Source: Sipunculus nudus (Eukaryota; Annelida; Sipuncula; Golfingiida; Sipunculidae). Taken from it: a stretch of 64,000 nucleotides of DNA. The number at the start of each line of letters is the position of its first letter. Positions within the stretch are counted from its first letter, which is position 1. The position numbers and the translations under genes are program-made. Where the stretch lies: assembly GCA_026874595.1 (NCBI GenBank), contig CM049310.1:76007056-76071055 (forward strand), given 5' to 3'. The notes beneath the pieces are model-generated. The model was not told the origin of the DNA, made no database searches, and saw only the letters and a list, made by a program, of their open reading frames with translations. This document shows positions 46,487 to 58,500 of this stretch, piece by piece.

Positions 46487-46773
46487 GCGTCTCTGTAACC
46501 TCAGTTATCCAAACAAATTTAATGTTTGAGAAAGAGTTTTACTTGAAGTTATACCGTGTACCAGTCTTGTTATTCGCTGCGAGTCAACTGATCACCATGA
46601 GGGCTGTTATCCTACAGATCTTCAATGAGGTCTCCCCTGCCATGGGATATCTGATGTTCCGTGTTCTGGAGATCATTTTATATTTTTACTTATTTCGACT
46701 AGTCTCCTATCTGGGTAGTGCTTAATTTAATGTCCCCCAAACCATTCAGATAATCGAGGTTCTACTGTAGTTC
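46487..46773. mobile_element. Pogo/Tc1-like MITE candidate
   Basis: On the minus strand the right end reads CAGTAGAACCTCGATTATCT, close to the pogo/Tigger-type end (CAG-x-x-x-AACCTCG-x-TTATC). The left end has a diverged partner, GTAACCTCAGTTATCCAAAC. A TA follows the right CTG. The interior 46525-46725 is duplicated at 48586-48781. No transposase frame was found. Confidence 0.45.
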
Positions 46774-47519
46774 AATTGTTTATTAAGGCATCACTGTAGC
46801 ATTGCCCGGAAGTTGATTTGCCTGGTAGCCTTATTAATCACAGACGTATGATATTCATATACCATTATGTGAAGGCAAAGCTTGTGAAGACAAGAGAAGA
46901 TGATGAATCTGTGCAGGAATCTATGAATGGGTTCACTTTGCTCAAATGTATGATTATAAATGCTTTATGTGAAAAAAAAATAGTTGTATATTTGTCAGTA
47001 CTAAGTGCCTGAGTCTTAACAGTATTTACATAGCTTATTTTATTGACAATGTCATTACCATGTACATGAAGTTAACCTTTTTAATAAAAAAATATATATT
47101 TTTGCCATATATTGGGTGATCGAGGTCTGCAGATTCTTGTGTCTCTGTGGTAGGGCTGGGGTGGATCTCAATTAAATAAGGGAGAGGAATCCTTGAAGGT
47201 GATAAATGCCGAATTTCACCAATATGTAGATGCAGGCTGGGGTGAACCTTGCATTTCCCTTGGTTTGGTGGTGCTCTTCTCTGTAAATAGTTAGCCACTA
47301 CTATACACCGGAGTGGGTGTAACTTTCTCAGGATAGCCCATGCAATTGGATAGCCCTTGATTGAGCTTTCAAAACAGTTATTGTAAGTTTTTGCACGGAG
47401 TTCCACACGTCTTACCCACACCCCCCCCCCCCTGCCCTCCCATAAAGTTTGGTCATGGTGACCTATATTTTGAGAGCTGTGGGCTGAAAACATGATTTTG
47501 AGCGCCCAGAGAGTTGGAC
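46774..47519. other. Intergenic, unassigned
   Basis: Contains a 163-codon open frame on the minus strand (47526-47035) that spans a poly-C run and shows no domain. I do not support it as a gene. Confidence 0.4.
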
Positions 47520-48420
47520 GGGGCACAAATTGTTACCAATTGGCCTAGAATCTTCTCACGTGACATTCAGGAATATCCTGAAATCCTGGGTAAATGTCTT
47601 TGGAAACATGAAATTAAGTCACTGGGGCCAATATTCTGTGAGCTAAAGGAAAAAACATGATTTAGCACCCTGAACGTCAGATAGGCATAAATTGTATCTG
47701 TTGGGCCTAGAATTATCTAACACAACACCCACTTAGTTTCTTGGCAAATCTACTTTGGAAACCTGATTCATGCTCATTGTGACCTATATTGTGCGAGTGA
47801 CTGGACAAAAATATGATTTTACGCACCCTTAAAGTAACTCTTTATCTTCTTACACAACATCAAGCGAAATCATTTCTGCAAATCTCCTTTAAAAACCTGA
47901 AATTATGTCATGGTGACCTAGATTCGGAGCCACTGGCTAATAACATGATTTCAAGTTGAGCAGTCGGACGGGGCATACATTGTACATGTTAGGCCTAGAA
48001 TCTTCAGTACCTAGGACAAGACCTAGAACATAAAATCCACAGAGGATCTGGGCAAATCTCTTTGGAAACGTGAAATTAGGTCATGGTGACTACATTCTGC
48101 AAGCGAATGGCCATAATATGATTATGCACATCCAAAAAAGTCAGACATTACACAAATTTCACTGTTGGTCCTAGAATCATATCCTCTAACAAAACATCCA
48201 TAGAAATCTTGGGCAAATCTCTATGAAAACCTGAAGTTTTCATGTTGACCTAAATTATGAGAGTTAAAGGCCAAAAACGTAACTTTCAGCACTCAAAGAG
48301 TCAGCCGGGTCACAAATTGTACCTGTTAAGCCTAGAATCTTCTAACGCAACATCCACGGAGGTTCTAGGCAAATCTCCTTTGACACCTGAAACTAGGTCA
48401 TGGTGACTCATACTACCTCC
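47520..48420. repeat. Degenerate tandem array related to element A2
   Basis: Recurring phrases GGGCACAAATTGTACC, CCTAGAATCTTCTAAC, TCCTTTGGAAACCTGAAATT and TCATGGTGACC, spaced about 150-300 bp, as in 25703-27647. Neither element end is preserved. Confidence 0.6.
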
Positions 48421-48585
48421 TGTTCTCTTGCATTAGAGTCTCTCAGCAGGGTGAGATTATGTCCAGAGGGGATGGCCCCTACTAGGAGATAAAGATCGTC
48501 ATATATCATAATTTCTTAATTTCAGCCAATGATTGCTAGAGTAGGAGTGTAGGCACTTATTACTGGCACGGTGAGAGAGGTTGAG

Positions 48586-48781
48586 AGGAAAGAGTTTTAC
48601 TTGAAGTTATACCGTGTACCAGTCTTGTTATTCGCTGCGAGTCAACTGATCACCATGAGGGTGGTTATCCTACGGATCTTCAATGAGGTCTCACCTGCCA
48701 TGGGATATCTGATGTTCCGTGTTCTGAAGATCATTTTATATTTTTACTTATTTCGACTAGTCTCCTATCTGGGTAGTGCTT
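48586..48781 (+). repeat. Second copy of the 46525-46725 segment
   Basis: About 196 bp, direct orientation, differing from the first copy at only a handful of bases. It lacks the pogo-like ends of the first copy. Much less diverged than most other repeats in the window. Unclassified. Confidence 0.8.
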
Positions 48782-49699
48782 TCGTCATCTTGGAGGTTCA
48801 CCTAACTCATCTGTTGTGCGGGGTCAGAGGGGAGATCGACTATAGTCGTCATCTTCACGTTTCATCGCCCTTCCCAGTCTCCACAGGTCTATGAAGATCG
48901 ACGTTGCACAAAATAACCTGTACAAAAAGCGTTTATAGTGGTTAAACTATGTACTGGAACTGTCAAGGAAGCTATATTTTGGTGGCACAAAAGATATGTC
49001 ACAACTTGCGATCAGTTTAGCTGCCGTTAATCACGAGGACACTTTAAAAGTGGATTTTTGTGCCCCAGTTGTTTCACAACACTTTGCTGTCTCCGACTCT
49101 ATAAACACTGAATGTCTGCTGGTTAAATCCGCTACCATCTGTGCATATATGTTTCATGAGGGTTTGGTGAGGTGTAGCCTCTACACATGCTGCAACCTTT
49201 GGATTCGATTATCTCTAGTTCACTCTCAATGCTTTTCCTGTGGGATCAGAATTGGCTTTTCCAAGGTGGATTAACTTCCTAGGTATACAGGTCCCTTTAC
49301 CAGGCTTGATTGTCGAGTGTCAGGGCATGTCTCCAAGATCCCCTGAAAAACTTGGTTTTGACCTTAAGGTACCCAGGTTCAATAAGGAGCCGTGAAGAGG
49401 TATGTCAGGATTTGGTTTGGGTGGAAGTCGTATTCTGGCAGGAGGCACTTGCGCACATGGCCTTTTTTTGGTCCCCAGATTATCCAGTGTGCAGGAAGCA
49501 TGAAGCTTACATCCCACAACTCTGTGCAAACATGCACCACACCACACATTCCGTCGAAAGCTTTGAATCCCAACCCAAACAAACAAGGTCGAGAAAGATA
49601 TCCACCTTAAGCATACCAGGAATAGACTCCAGAATGGATTTGACTCCCATATGAGGATCAATGGCAGAGAAAACTTTCTAATATAAGCTGTGTAGTATC
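48782..49699. other. Intergenic, less AT-rich; possibly rest of the dead LINE
   Basis: Overlapping ORFs of 70-115 codons on both strands (49310-49661) without recognisable motifs. Position upstream of the RT fragment suggests decayed LINE sequence, but I see no endonuclease motif. Confidence 0.35.
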
Positions 49700-50260
49700 T
49701 AGGAGGGAGGGGTCATTCCAGGAGAATTTAAGGATGCCACAAGTATCTCCTTGGAAGGGCAGTAAATCAGAATGCGGCAACCACCAAGAGGTATTTCCTT
49801 TGTCTGTCGCTAGTAATCTTAATACGCGCATTACTCTTGATCGCCACAACTACCAGATACAGTGTGGTTTCTTCTCAAACCGTTACCCTACTGACAGGAT
49901 CTTCATTGGCAGCAACGAACAAGAAACGTGCAAAGAACAGAAGCTGGACATGCATGCAGTCTTCACCGAACTGGCCAAGGGGTTTGACAATATCAGTTGA
50001 AAGGCCGTATGGACAGTCCATAGGAAATACGGCTGTCCCAGCTATGAGCTTCATCCGTCTGTATTATGACCATATGACAGGCTTGCTACTTTCTGGTGCA
50101 GAGGGATCTGGGACGTTCAAAAACCCGAACGGAATAAAGCATGGAATGTCCTGGTCCCATTCCTCTTTAACCTTTTCTTTATCTTTGTCCTCATGCATGC
50201 TGGCAGAGACTAAACACTGGATTTACCTGTGGTATAGACGAGTCACTAGATGATTCACTC
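49700..50260 (+). pseudogene. Dead LINE reverse transcriptase fragment
   Basis: Conserved non-LTR RT landmarks can be followed through broken frames: a KDA-type strand (GEFKDAT), C-x-N-H-x-x-x-FPLSV, then QCGFFSNRYPTDRIF, then ETCKEQKLDMHAVF and the motif A region FTELAKGFDNIS, a TGA, and a KYGCPSYELH continuation. Motifs B and C are not recognisable. The aspartate of motif A is replaced (ELAKGFD versus the usual DL-x-KAFD). Frame breaks and stops show it is dead. Family within non-LTR elements not determined. Confidence 0.68.
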
Positions 50261-50609
50261 AACTAAAGCCGCCTGAAAGCCAAGCTCCCGGCAGAATTAG
50301 ATCCCTTGTACTAAACCTATATGACAAGTTTCCAAAATGTGTATATAGTGTATAAATGCCTGACAACCTTCTCTAGAGGTGTGGACCTATACATTGTACA
50401 GGCAGCACTCTTGCTGGCTGGCTGGATAGATGGAGGGGATGGCACATAAATTGGTTCATACACTGATAATTACTATCACAATATTGCAGCAAATGAAAGT
50501 GTCGTATTTAAGACATGCATGTAGATGAAGATGAATATAATAAAAATGTAGTGAATGCATGGTTCCATGGGGGCGAGTCACTTACGTTAGCGGGGTTTGT
50601 CCGCTGGCT

Positions 50610-51178
50610 TGTAACAGCGATGTAGCGCTGGACGATAACCGTCCGTGCAGGACTGACCATGCGGAGACCGCTCGGACAGTAACCGTCCCCCTTTAGCCTA
50701 TAAGAAGAGCGCGCGCAGAGCGTGACAAGTCAGTGTGGAGTGTTGCTCGGTCTGTTCACAGGGTGGTCAGCTCTCGTGTCAGCCTTAGCAGTGATTCATT
50801 AACTCGCCATTGGGATTCTATAATGGAATAGTCACATTTACTTTTGGATTACCTATACTGCATAGGAGTTTATATAATTGGATAACTCTACCATTTAACC
50901 TACGTTTACGGGGATTACTGTTTAGGGTATTGTGCGTAGCAGAGTGACATCACGCCCCCGGCTTCTCCTGCAACGGAGTGAGAGAGCGCCTCACCATTAC
51001 TTCTGCCATCTGGAAGTTATCGCTGAGTTGTATTAAAACCCTATTTATATACTGCTGCCTTATTTCATTTGTGAATGCATGCGACTTAGAGTGTCAAGTG
51101 CAGATACATCAACCCGAGCCGTTAGGACTTAATTAAACTAACCCGAACTCACGTCTGCTACACCCCCCGGGTGTTACA
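50610..51178 (+). mobile_element. Probable solo LTR
   Basis: The segment starts TGTAACAG and ends GGTGTTACA, so it has TG...CA ends with the inverted repeat TGTAAC/GTTACA. It contains a TATA-like TATAAG (50699-50704), then a GC-rich initiator zone (CGCGCGCAGAGCGTGAC) and a late stretch ACTCACGTCTGCTACA, typical of Gypsy-type LTRs. It is far more GC-rich than its surroundings. No 4-6-bp target duplication is visible, and no internal gag/pol lies next to it. On balance a solo LTR; an unrelated promoter-like unique sequence is the alternative. Confidence 0.5.
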
Positions 51179-52879
51179 ATTATATCCACGAATTAGGAAT
51201 ATGCCTTGAATATTAAACGTATATGACCTATCCAGTTTATATCATTTGAACCCAATTTCAAAATTACACATGGTACTAACATACAAATTATTAACATAAT
51301 GTATGCGTGTTTCAAATAATGTCGTGCCTTTCTTGAAAGGGCCTCGCAGGAAGTGGCTCTCCTGATTACAAACATTTCGGATGCATTACACAATTTAGGC
51401 AGAAACATGAAATTCCTTAAATCATGATAACGAACCTTAAGCTTTTCTACAGGACTGAATTCACAAGTACCGAAACAATGATTATTTAAACAGTTTTGCT
51501 GGACAGGACGTGGGCCTTCTTTTGTGTAAAAATGAGATGGTGCCATGCAATCATCTTGATTATGGTCAATCCCTATAGCTGCTCCTTGAAACAAGGACCC
51601 CGCTCAAATTTCTGGATATCCCCCTCGAATGAAAAAAATCGAAGCCCCTTCGAAGAATATCATAATTTTCTTCACTCCTACCACAAATTATGAAGAATTT
51701 ATTTTGGATAAATGAAAGTAGTATGCTCAATTTTCAATACTTTTTTTTCATAATGTAAATTTGATTTGAGTTACTCCCTTTACAATTATTCAACAACATA
51801 TACTATATATGGTAATATTCACGAAGATTCAATGAGGCTGGACCAATTAACCCATGCCGCATCCTAATTTTTCTCTACAAGAAATGCACAACTGACAGAC
51901 TAGGCATACTGAGAGAAAATGTGACGAAACCTGCCAGTGGATGAGAGTATTTTCTCCGAATTTCTATGAAAAACAATATGCATTTTATTATAACGCCCCC
52001 CCCCCCCCCATTGTTAAAGTGAGAAATTAACAATATATGAGACTTGTATACACACATCGACCATAAAAACTTAACTACTTTTATAGTTTTCCTTAAATTA
52101 TGCAAATTAAGTTACGAAATCCATGTTAAATATGCTCACAGGAATCTATGCTTATTCTCTATTCAAAGAAAAAAAATTCCATTAACAGATAGAAAAATGT
52201 ATGATTATATATAATTATATTCATATATAACCGGTTATTGTTATACCGGGACCTCGGGACCACCAGTACCGATTTAGCGATATCCCGAGAAACGAAAATC
52301 CGTACCCCCTTGTAACCTTAAAAATAACATCACTCTCATAACGCTTGATTATCGCTCATCGGCCACTCGTGTTTGCCAACGTGTAGGCTCTACCAACGAT
52401 CAAATTGCCGGGAACATTTGAAAAAAGGTACCCTTCATTGCATAAATTTAAGTGGCTGTATTTTAGGGGTAATGCTATTTGGCTGTTACTCTATTATTGA
52501 CAGAAATGATAACGCTGTCTGATTAGACTGTTGAGAAGTACAAGTTCCACACGAAGTGTAAACATGATTACATAATCACTAGTAGTAGTACTGCATACTC
52601 AGTCGTCTCAGAGACCGACTAAGTTATATTTTATTTATTTATACACACGGTCAGTTATTTATTAAAATCAAAGTATATTTCATTATCTCTGATATTGATA
52701 AGTTATATTATGTTAACACACGGTCAGTCAGTCATTAAAATCTAAGTATATTTCATTATCTCTGATTGTGATACGTTGGCAGATTTAAAATATCACTTGG
52801 ACCCTAGGGTTATGCCCTGTCTTAAGTCGAAAGGGCCTAAAATTCAGGGAGGCCATTTTAACTCCAAAGTTAAGTGACT
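51179..52879. other. Intergenic, unassigned
   Basis: Includes a poly-C run (51996-52009) and a short direct repeat with CACGGTCAGT (about 52650 and 52720). A 133-codon minus-strand frame (51594-51193) has no recognised domain. Confidence 0.4.
51996..52009. repeat. Poly-C tract
   Basis: Pure C run. Confidence 0.9.
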
Positions 52880-53650
52880 TAAGTTCATATGAGCTATAGC
52901 AATCACTCTGTCTGTCTGTCCGGCTGTCTGTTCTTCCATTAACAGGGCACAAATTCTAACCTAGCAGTACCTATAGAAGCTTTTAACTGAAAAAAAAACC
53001 ATTTGAAGTCCATGAATAATCTCCTTGGAAACCTGAAAATCTCCTTGGAAACCTGAAATTAAGTCACTGTGACCTGTATTGTCCAAACTAGCTGTAGTTT
53101 CTTTGTTTTGCTCGATCATTATAAGATAACCCCTTTGGAATAATTTAAAATTTGATACAAAATTTCCAGTATCTGAATAACTTATGCATTGATTGCCATG
53201 TTTCTTTCCCTACATATTGATCAAATAGTGTTTGATCAAAATCTGAAGACTGCATGGTGGCACAGCCTGTATTTTTTTTTAATTTTACGCATATTTTTCT
53301 CTTTTTGAGACCTTCAAATGAAGCAGTCTGGATGTTAATAGGGCACAAACCATAACAATTACACCTAAAAACGTCTTACTCTACATTCAGGGAGGTCCAA
53401 GGCAAATCTCCTTGGAAACCTGAAATTAGGTCATAGTATCCTATATTTTTTTAACTATGGGCAAAAAAGTTGATTCTGAGCACCCAGTCAGTCAGGCAGT
53501 GCAAAAATTGTAACTACTGGACCTAAAAGCTTCTCTCTGAAATCCCATAAAGGTCCACAAAAAAACTCCTTGGAAACCTCAAATTATATCACTGAGACCT
53601 TTATCTTCTTTGGGTCTTAATAGTGACCCCCAGAATAATTAAAAATTAAA
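52880..53650 (+). repeat. Element A2-related repeat, left part preserved
   Basis: Begins with a decayed left end (CATATGAGCTATAGCAATCA), then GTCTGTCTGTCC. Units with GGGCACAAATTCTAACC (52945), GGGCACAAACCATAAC (53341) and TCCTTGGAAACCTGAAATTA follow. Same order and content as 25703-27647. The right end is missing. It stops about 80 bp before the cryptochrome exon. Confidence 0.6.
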
Positions 53651-53731
53651 AAAAAGCTCATGACTGTGACACAAGCAAGGATTTGCATAAATTATATTTT
53701 ATATCAATCAGTATCATCCATTTACAGGAAT

Positions 53732-53955
53732 ATGGGTTCAAAGGGGCCCGCGAGTATCCACTGGTTCAGGAAAGGGCTCCGTCTCCATGACAACCCTGCC
53801 CTCCTGGAAGCCTGCAGGGGAACTTCAGAGTTATATCCTGTGTTTATCCTTGACCCCTGGTTTGTGAAACATGCAAATGTTGGTGCCAACAGATGGCGCT
53901 TTCTGCGAGAGTCCTTAGTTGATCTGGACAAGAGTTTCAGAGAACTTAAATCAAG
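53732..53955 (+). CDS. Cryptochrome / (6-4) photolyase family, first coding exon only
   Basis: 74 codons plus two bases, donor GTAAGC at 53956. The N-terminal photolyase (Rossmann) domain start is unmistakable: IHWFRKGLRLHDNPALLEA (9-27), then YPVFILDPWF (35-44), VGANRWRFLRESL (50-62) and LDKSFRELKS. This pattern is typical of animal cryptochromes and (6-4) photolyases; CPD class I/II and DASH proteins differ here. The antenna- and FAD-binding parts and the Trp electron chain are on later exons not in the window, so light sensor, clock repressor and DNA repair roles cannot be separated. A CAG acceptor-like site at 53727 hints at a non-coding 5' exon. An in-frame upstream ATG at 53660 lies in repeat-like DNA and is less likely. 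Confidence 0.92.
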
Positions 53956-54235
53956 GTAAGCATGTTTGTTCAGCTTTCATAAACTTACAAATTCACCCAT
54001 CAAATGAATATCAGGACAGCAGTCATGTTGGTACTTTATATGAAACAGTTGATACCTGTTGCATGCCAGTAAGCTACATTAAGAAAAACTTTATTTTAAT
54101 GAGGCTCTTCTTGGAAGTTGCCTGTAAACAACTTGGCAGTTCCCTTTATAATCTACATTTAAATGAACTAATTCAATTTCAAGATGCATAGTAAAGGCTT
54201 TTGCTGTATGATACCCGTCTTCAACAGTAATTGTT
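53956..54235 (+). other. Start of cryptochrome intron 1
   Basis: Unique-looking AT-rich intron. No second photolyase exon is recognisable between here and 64000, so this intron is at least 10 kb. Confidence 0.6.
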
Positions 54236-54399
54236 AGCAAATCAGTGAGCATATGCAATGGCGAAGTGTCTCTTTTATCCGTTGTCTGTACGTTTTAAAA
54301 GTACTTAGCCCATACTATCTCAATTACAGCAAGAGCTAGCATCACCTAATCTTATGCAAAAAATCAGTCATCTAAAAACTCTCAGATTGAGCTTATTTT
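54236..54399 (+). repeat. Family B left-end fragment
   Basis: AGTGAGCATATGCAATGGCG, then GTTGTCTGTACG and a segment matching the reverse complement of 960-1050. It ends at the left tip of family A copy 2, as if that copy had inserted into a B element. Confidence 0.5.
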
Positions 54400-55514
54400 T
54401 AGCTCAGCTGACTATAAGTCATCTGAGCTATAGTCATGGTCCATTGTCCGTAGTCTGTTGTGCCGTCTGCCCATCTGGATGTCCATCCATAAGACTGGCA
54501 CGTTTCGACACCATTGGCCCTACAAATCTGAAATTCAGCATACAGTTAGATGTCCCCAAAATCTCCTACCATGCCGAAAATTGGGTCAAAAGGACTTCGT
54601 TCCTTCGAGATATTAAGGAAAAACCTCAACTTTTTTTTAGAAATCTATTTTCACACTTCAGGACTGCCTAATATCTAAACCACTCATCTGGTTTTCTTCA
54701 TTTTTTCCATAAATATTCCTCTATATGGTTCCTATTTACATGCCAGAAATTAAGTCAGTATTATTTAATTTAAAAAAGTTATGGGCCCAAACATAATGGA
54801 CTTTGTAAAAAAATCAGGAAAGATATTTGGTCACTTAAGACCAAAAGTGTTAAAGGTAAGGACTTTTTTTTCAGTAATACTACTTTAATTAATCAAAATT
54901 TAATTGTGAACCAAAAATTAGATCAAAATCTGTTAAATTTTTTTAAATATTGGCAAAAATGTAAAATTGGTACCTTAAATTTTGCCCAAGTTTGACCATG
55001 GCACTTTTTTTCCTGTAACTGCTGTGGATTTAATTTTCAAAGCATGTTTTTGTTACCATTTCAACTGTTAACACCAAAAATTTGAAACCAGTTGATAAAA
55101 AACTGTAGATTTTATTCATGTTTTCAAGCACCATGTTACATATTGTTTACATCAAGCTAGTCTTACGCAGTTTGCTAGAGCTCAGCTCCCCAGCTTCAGC
55201 TCTAAGTTCCTTAAATTTGCCTACAGTTAGATGTCCCCCAAATCCCCTACCATACTAAAAGTTTAATCACTAGGACTGCATTCCTTCGAGATATTAAGAA
55301 CAAACTTCATTTTTCCATTAAAAACTGTACAACAGGTTACTTTGTATCTCTCATATAGCTCATATAGATAATTCTGCTGTTTTCTGTCACTACAGCTAGA
55401 CAAGACCTGTCCAACTAATCTTTTATACAGATTAAGAAAGATAATTCAGTGTTCTGAAAATCAGTTCATTTGTGGTTGTCCACCAATAGCAGTGTATCAA
55501 ACTTAACTATGTAA

Positions 55515-58500
55515 CTAATTGCTATTTTGATTTTTGTTTAAACCGATGGTTGAACCAAGTGAACAGAATTTCTGCCACTTTTCATTATGTATATCAATTT
55601 TACCATTTTGCCATGCTATACTTTTTTCAATTTCCATAATTTGTTTTATGAAAATGAGTGCATCGGTTGGTGTCGGCTTCTTTTGTCTGCACCGACTTAT
55701 AAATATAAATCTTTTAACACACAAAATAACGCTGCCTATCAAACCATTATAATTACCCAATATTACGTTTTCTGCATTAAAGGTAAAAGTTTGTGATATA
55801 TTATCACATTTGGTCAACCAGTTACGTATTTCATCCCATAAAGCCTTTGAAAAAATACACGACCAAAAAAGGTGAATGTAACTTTCATTTTCTGTTCTAC
55901 AGAAAGTGCACTTAGAATCAGCAACTATTCCCATTTTTGATAGCCTGTCATTTAAATACAATGTTCTGTTCAATATCTGATATTGAAACATTCTTAACTT
56001 CACTGAGTTTGTAGTCTTCCTAAGCTTCATGTACACTTCCTGAACTGTGTCTGTGTTATCAATATTAATCTCGTATGCCCACTTTTTTAATGATTTTGAT
56101 GGAGTTGTATAAACCTTTTCTATAAGCTTTCCATACACATATTTTGTTACTGTTTTCATCCCAGTTAAAGAATCTATTATGTATATTACATGATCATCAT
56201 TTTCTTTCTGGTTTATTTGTATGGTTTTCTTCCATTCAGTAGGTATACAATTGATTAACCCTTGATACAATAAGTAGTTTATCTGTATATTAGTTTTTGA
56301 ACAAAATTCCTTATAATTTAAAAACCTGGTTTTGCTTCCATCAATACGTAAAAGTATGTCTTTTATACAGCTGATCCCTGAATAATATAGCTTCTGTATG
56401 AACCTTATTTTATTTTTGATTTTTAAATGAGAGTTATACCACAGTAGCTGATTGAGGATTTCTGTTTTACTTGTTGGTATGTGATAATGAAATTTGCACC
56501 ATTCATGAAAAACCTCCTTCCAGAAAGGGTTTTTAATGGACACACAGTTTACTGCATCCTTAAAGTCTAAGTTACATTTAAACATGTCTGCTTTCAGAGG
56601 AAACATACTTAGTATATGATTCCTCCATACATTCTTATTATTCTTTATAAGCAGTTTTTTAATCCAACTAATTTTTAAGGCTTTATTCTGTGTCTGTATA
56701 TTAACCATATTTAATCCCCCTTTTTCATATGGTGTTACCATTGTTGTGCGTTTAATTTTGTCTGGTTTATTTGACCAAATGAAATTGTAAAGAATAATTT
56801 CTAATTTCTTCAGGTAACCTTTTCCTGGGTTAGGTAACACTGAAAGAAGGTATGTTAACTGAGATAAAGCGTGACTTTTAAGTACTGTTATTTTCCCCAT
56901 TGTTGTCCATCTCCTCCCTGACCATGATTTTAGGATTCCTTCTATATCTACTAGTTTGTGCTGGTAATTGTCTTTTAACAGACATTGTAAAGATGGTCTG
57001 AAGGAAACTCCCAGTACTTTGACTGGGCCATTTGTCCATTTTAAACCGGCTTCTGCGACCTGCATTTTGGCATAGTGTGTGTTAAAGTCGTTAACTGTGA
57101 GGGGCATTATTACCGTTTTACTCATGTTGATATTTAATCCTGACTGACTTTCAAATTCTTGTAAGATTTTTAACGACTCAGAAATACTCTTTATATATAT
57201 ATATCAGATAATAGCAAAATGGTGTCATCTGCATATTGCAGAACCTTGTAATTGTAGTCGTTTATATTTATTCCAGTAATTTTCCTTTCTCTTCTGATCT
57301 TGTTTGCTAATAATTCTGAACAGAGAATGAATAAATATCGTGACAAAGGGCACCCTTGTTTACCACCTCTTGATGGCATAAAGAACTGGGAACACCATCC
57401 ATTATTGATTACACATGTGTTTGAATCTTTGTATAATGTTTTCACCCATTTCGTAATGTTTTCGTTGAAATTGAAGTATTCTAATGTTTTCCATATAAAA
57501 GACCATTCCAAGCAGTCGAAAGCTTTTTCATAATCGATGCTCATTAAATATCCTTCCAAATCTTGCTCATTTGCACTGTTTATAACTGTAATTATCTTGT
57601 TTATGTTTTCGCCAATGTATCTTCCCTTCATGAAGCCAGTTTGATCTTCATTTATAAGATTTGAAAGTAATTTTTTAATTCTATTTGCAATACATTTGGA
57701 TATTAATTTGTAGTCTGTATTCAAAAGTGTAATTGGTCTCCAGTTTTTAAGATTTAATAGATTTTTGTCTTATTTTGGTAGAAGTGTTATTACACCCCTG
57801 TTTTGTGATGGTCCAAGTTTGCCCTCTTTTAAACTGTATTCTATTGCATTCATAAGTAATTCTTTTTGGTCTTCCCAGAAAACTTTATAGAATTCTGCTG
57901 GAATGCCATCTAGGCCAGGTGACTTGTTTTTTGCAAAAGATTTGAGGACTGTTAAAATTTCTTTTTCATTAATTTGTTCATCTAAATTTTCTTTCTCCTG
58001 CTCATTCAGTTTTTCATGAGGGGACAATTCTAAAAAAAACTGTTAGTTATATTTTGTTCTGTAACCACAGATTCATAGAGCTTTTCATAAAATTTCTTTT
58101 GTTCTTTTCAAATCCTTTCAGGGTTCTCAGTTACTGTTCCATCAGGAAGATTTATTTTGTTTATCACTTTTCTGTTGTAGTTTCTTTTCTCTAAATTCAA
58201 AAAATACTTTGTTGGTTTCTCACCATGTTCAAACCATCTGGCTCTACTCCTAAATATAGCCCCTCTAGTTTTATCCTCCATAATCTTCTCTAGATCATTC
58301 TTGAGTGTAGCAATAAGTATCTGATTGTCCTTGGTTTGATCCTCTTGTAGAGTTTTAATTTTTGTTTCAAGTTCATTTATTTTACATTTTTCCTTTGTTT
58401 TCTTATTAATACTAAACGCGATTGATTCACTTCGTATTCTCATTTTAAGTACTTCCCATAAAGTAACTGGGTAAGCTTCTGCATTGTCTTTCACTGTATT

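Noticed and set aside
47035-47526. 163-codon open frame on the minus strand
   Set aside because: Crosses a poly-C tract and low-complexity DNA, no domain, no splice context; chance ORF.
49310-49661. Overlapping 113-114-codon frames on both strands
   Set aside because: Mutual shadows without motifs, next to a dead LINE RT.
51193-51594. 133-codon open frame on the minus strand
   Set aside because: No recognisable motif and composition like the surrounding DNA; adjacent to a probable LTR but with no gag/pol features.
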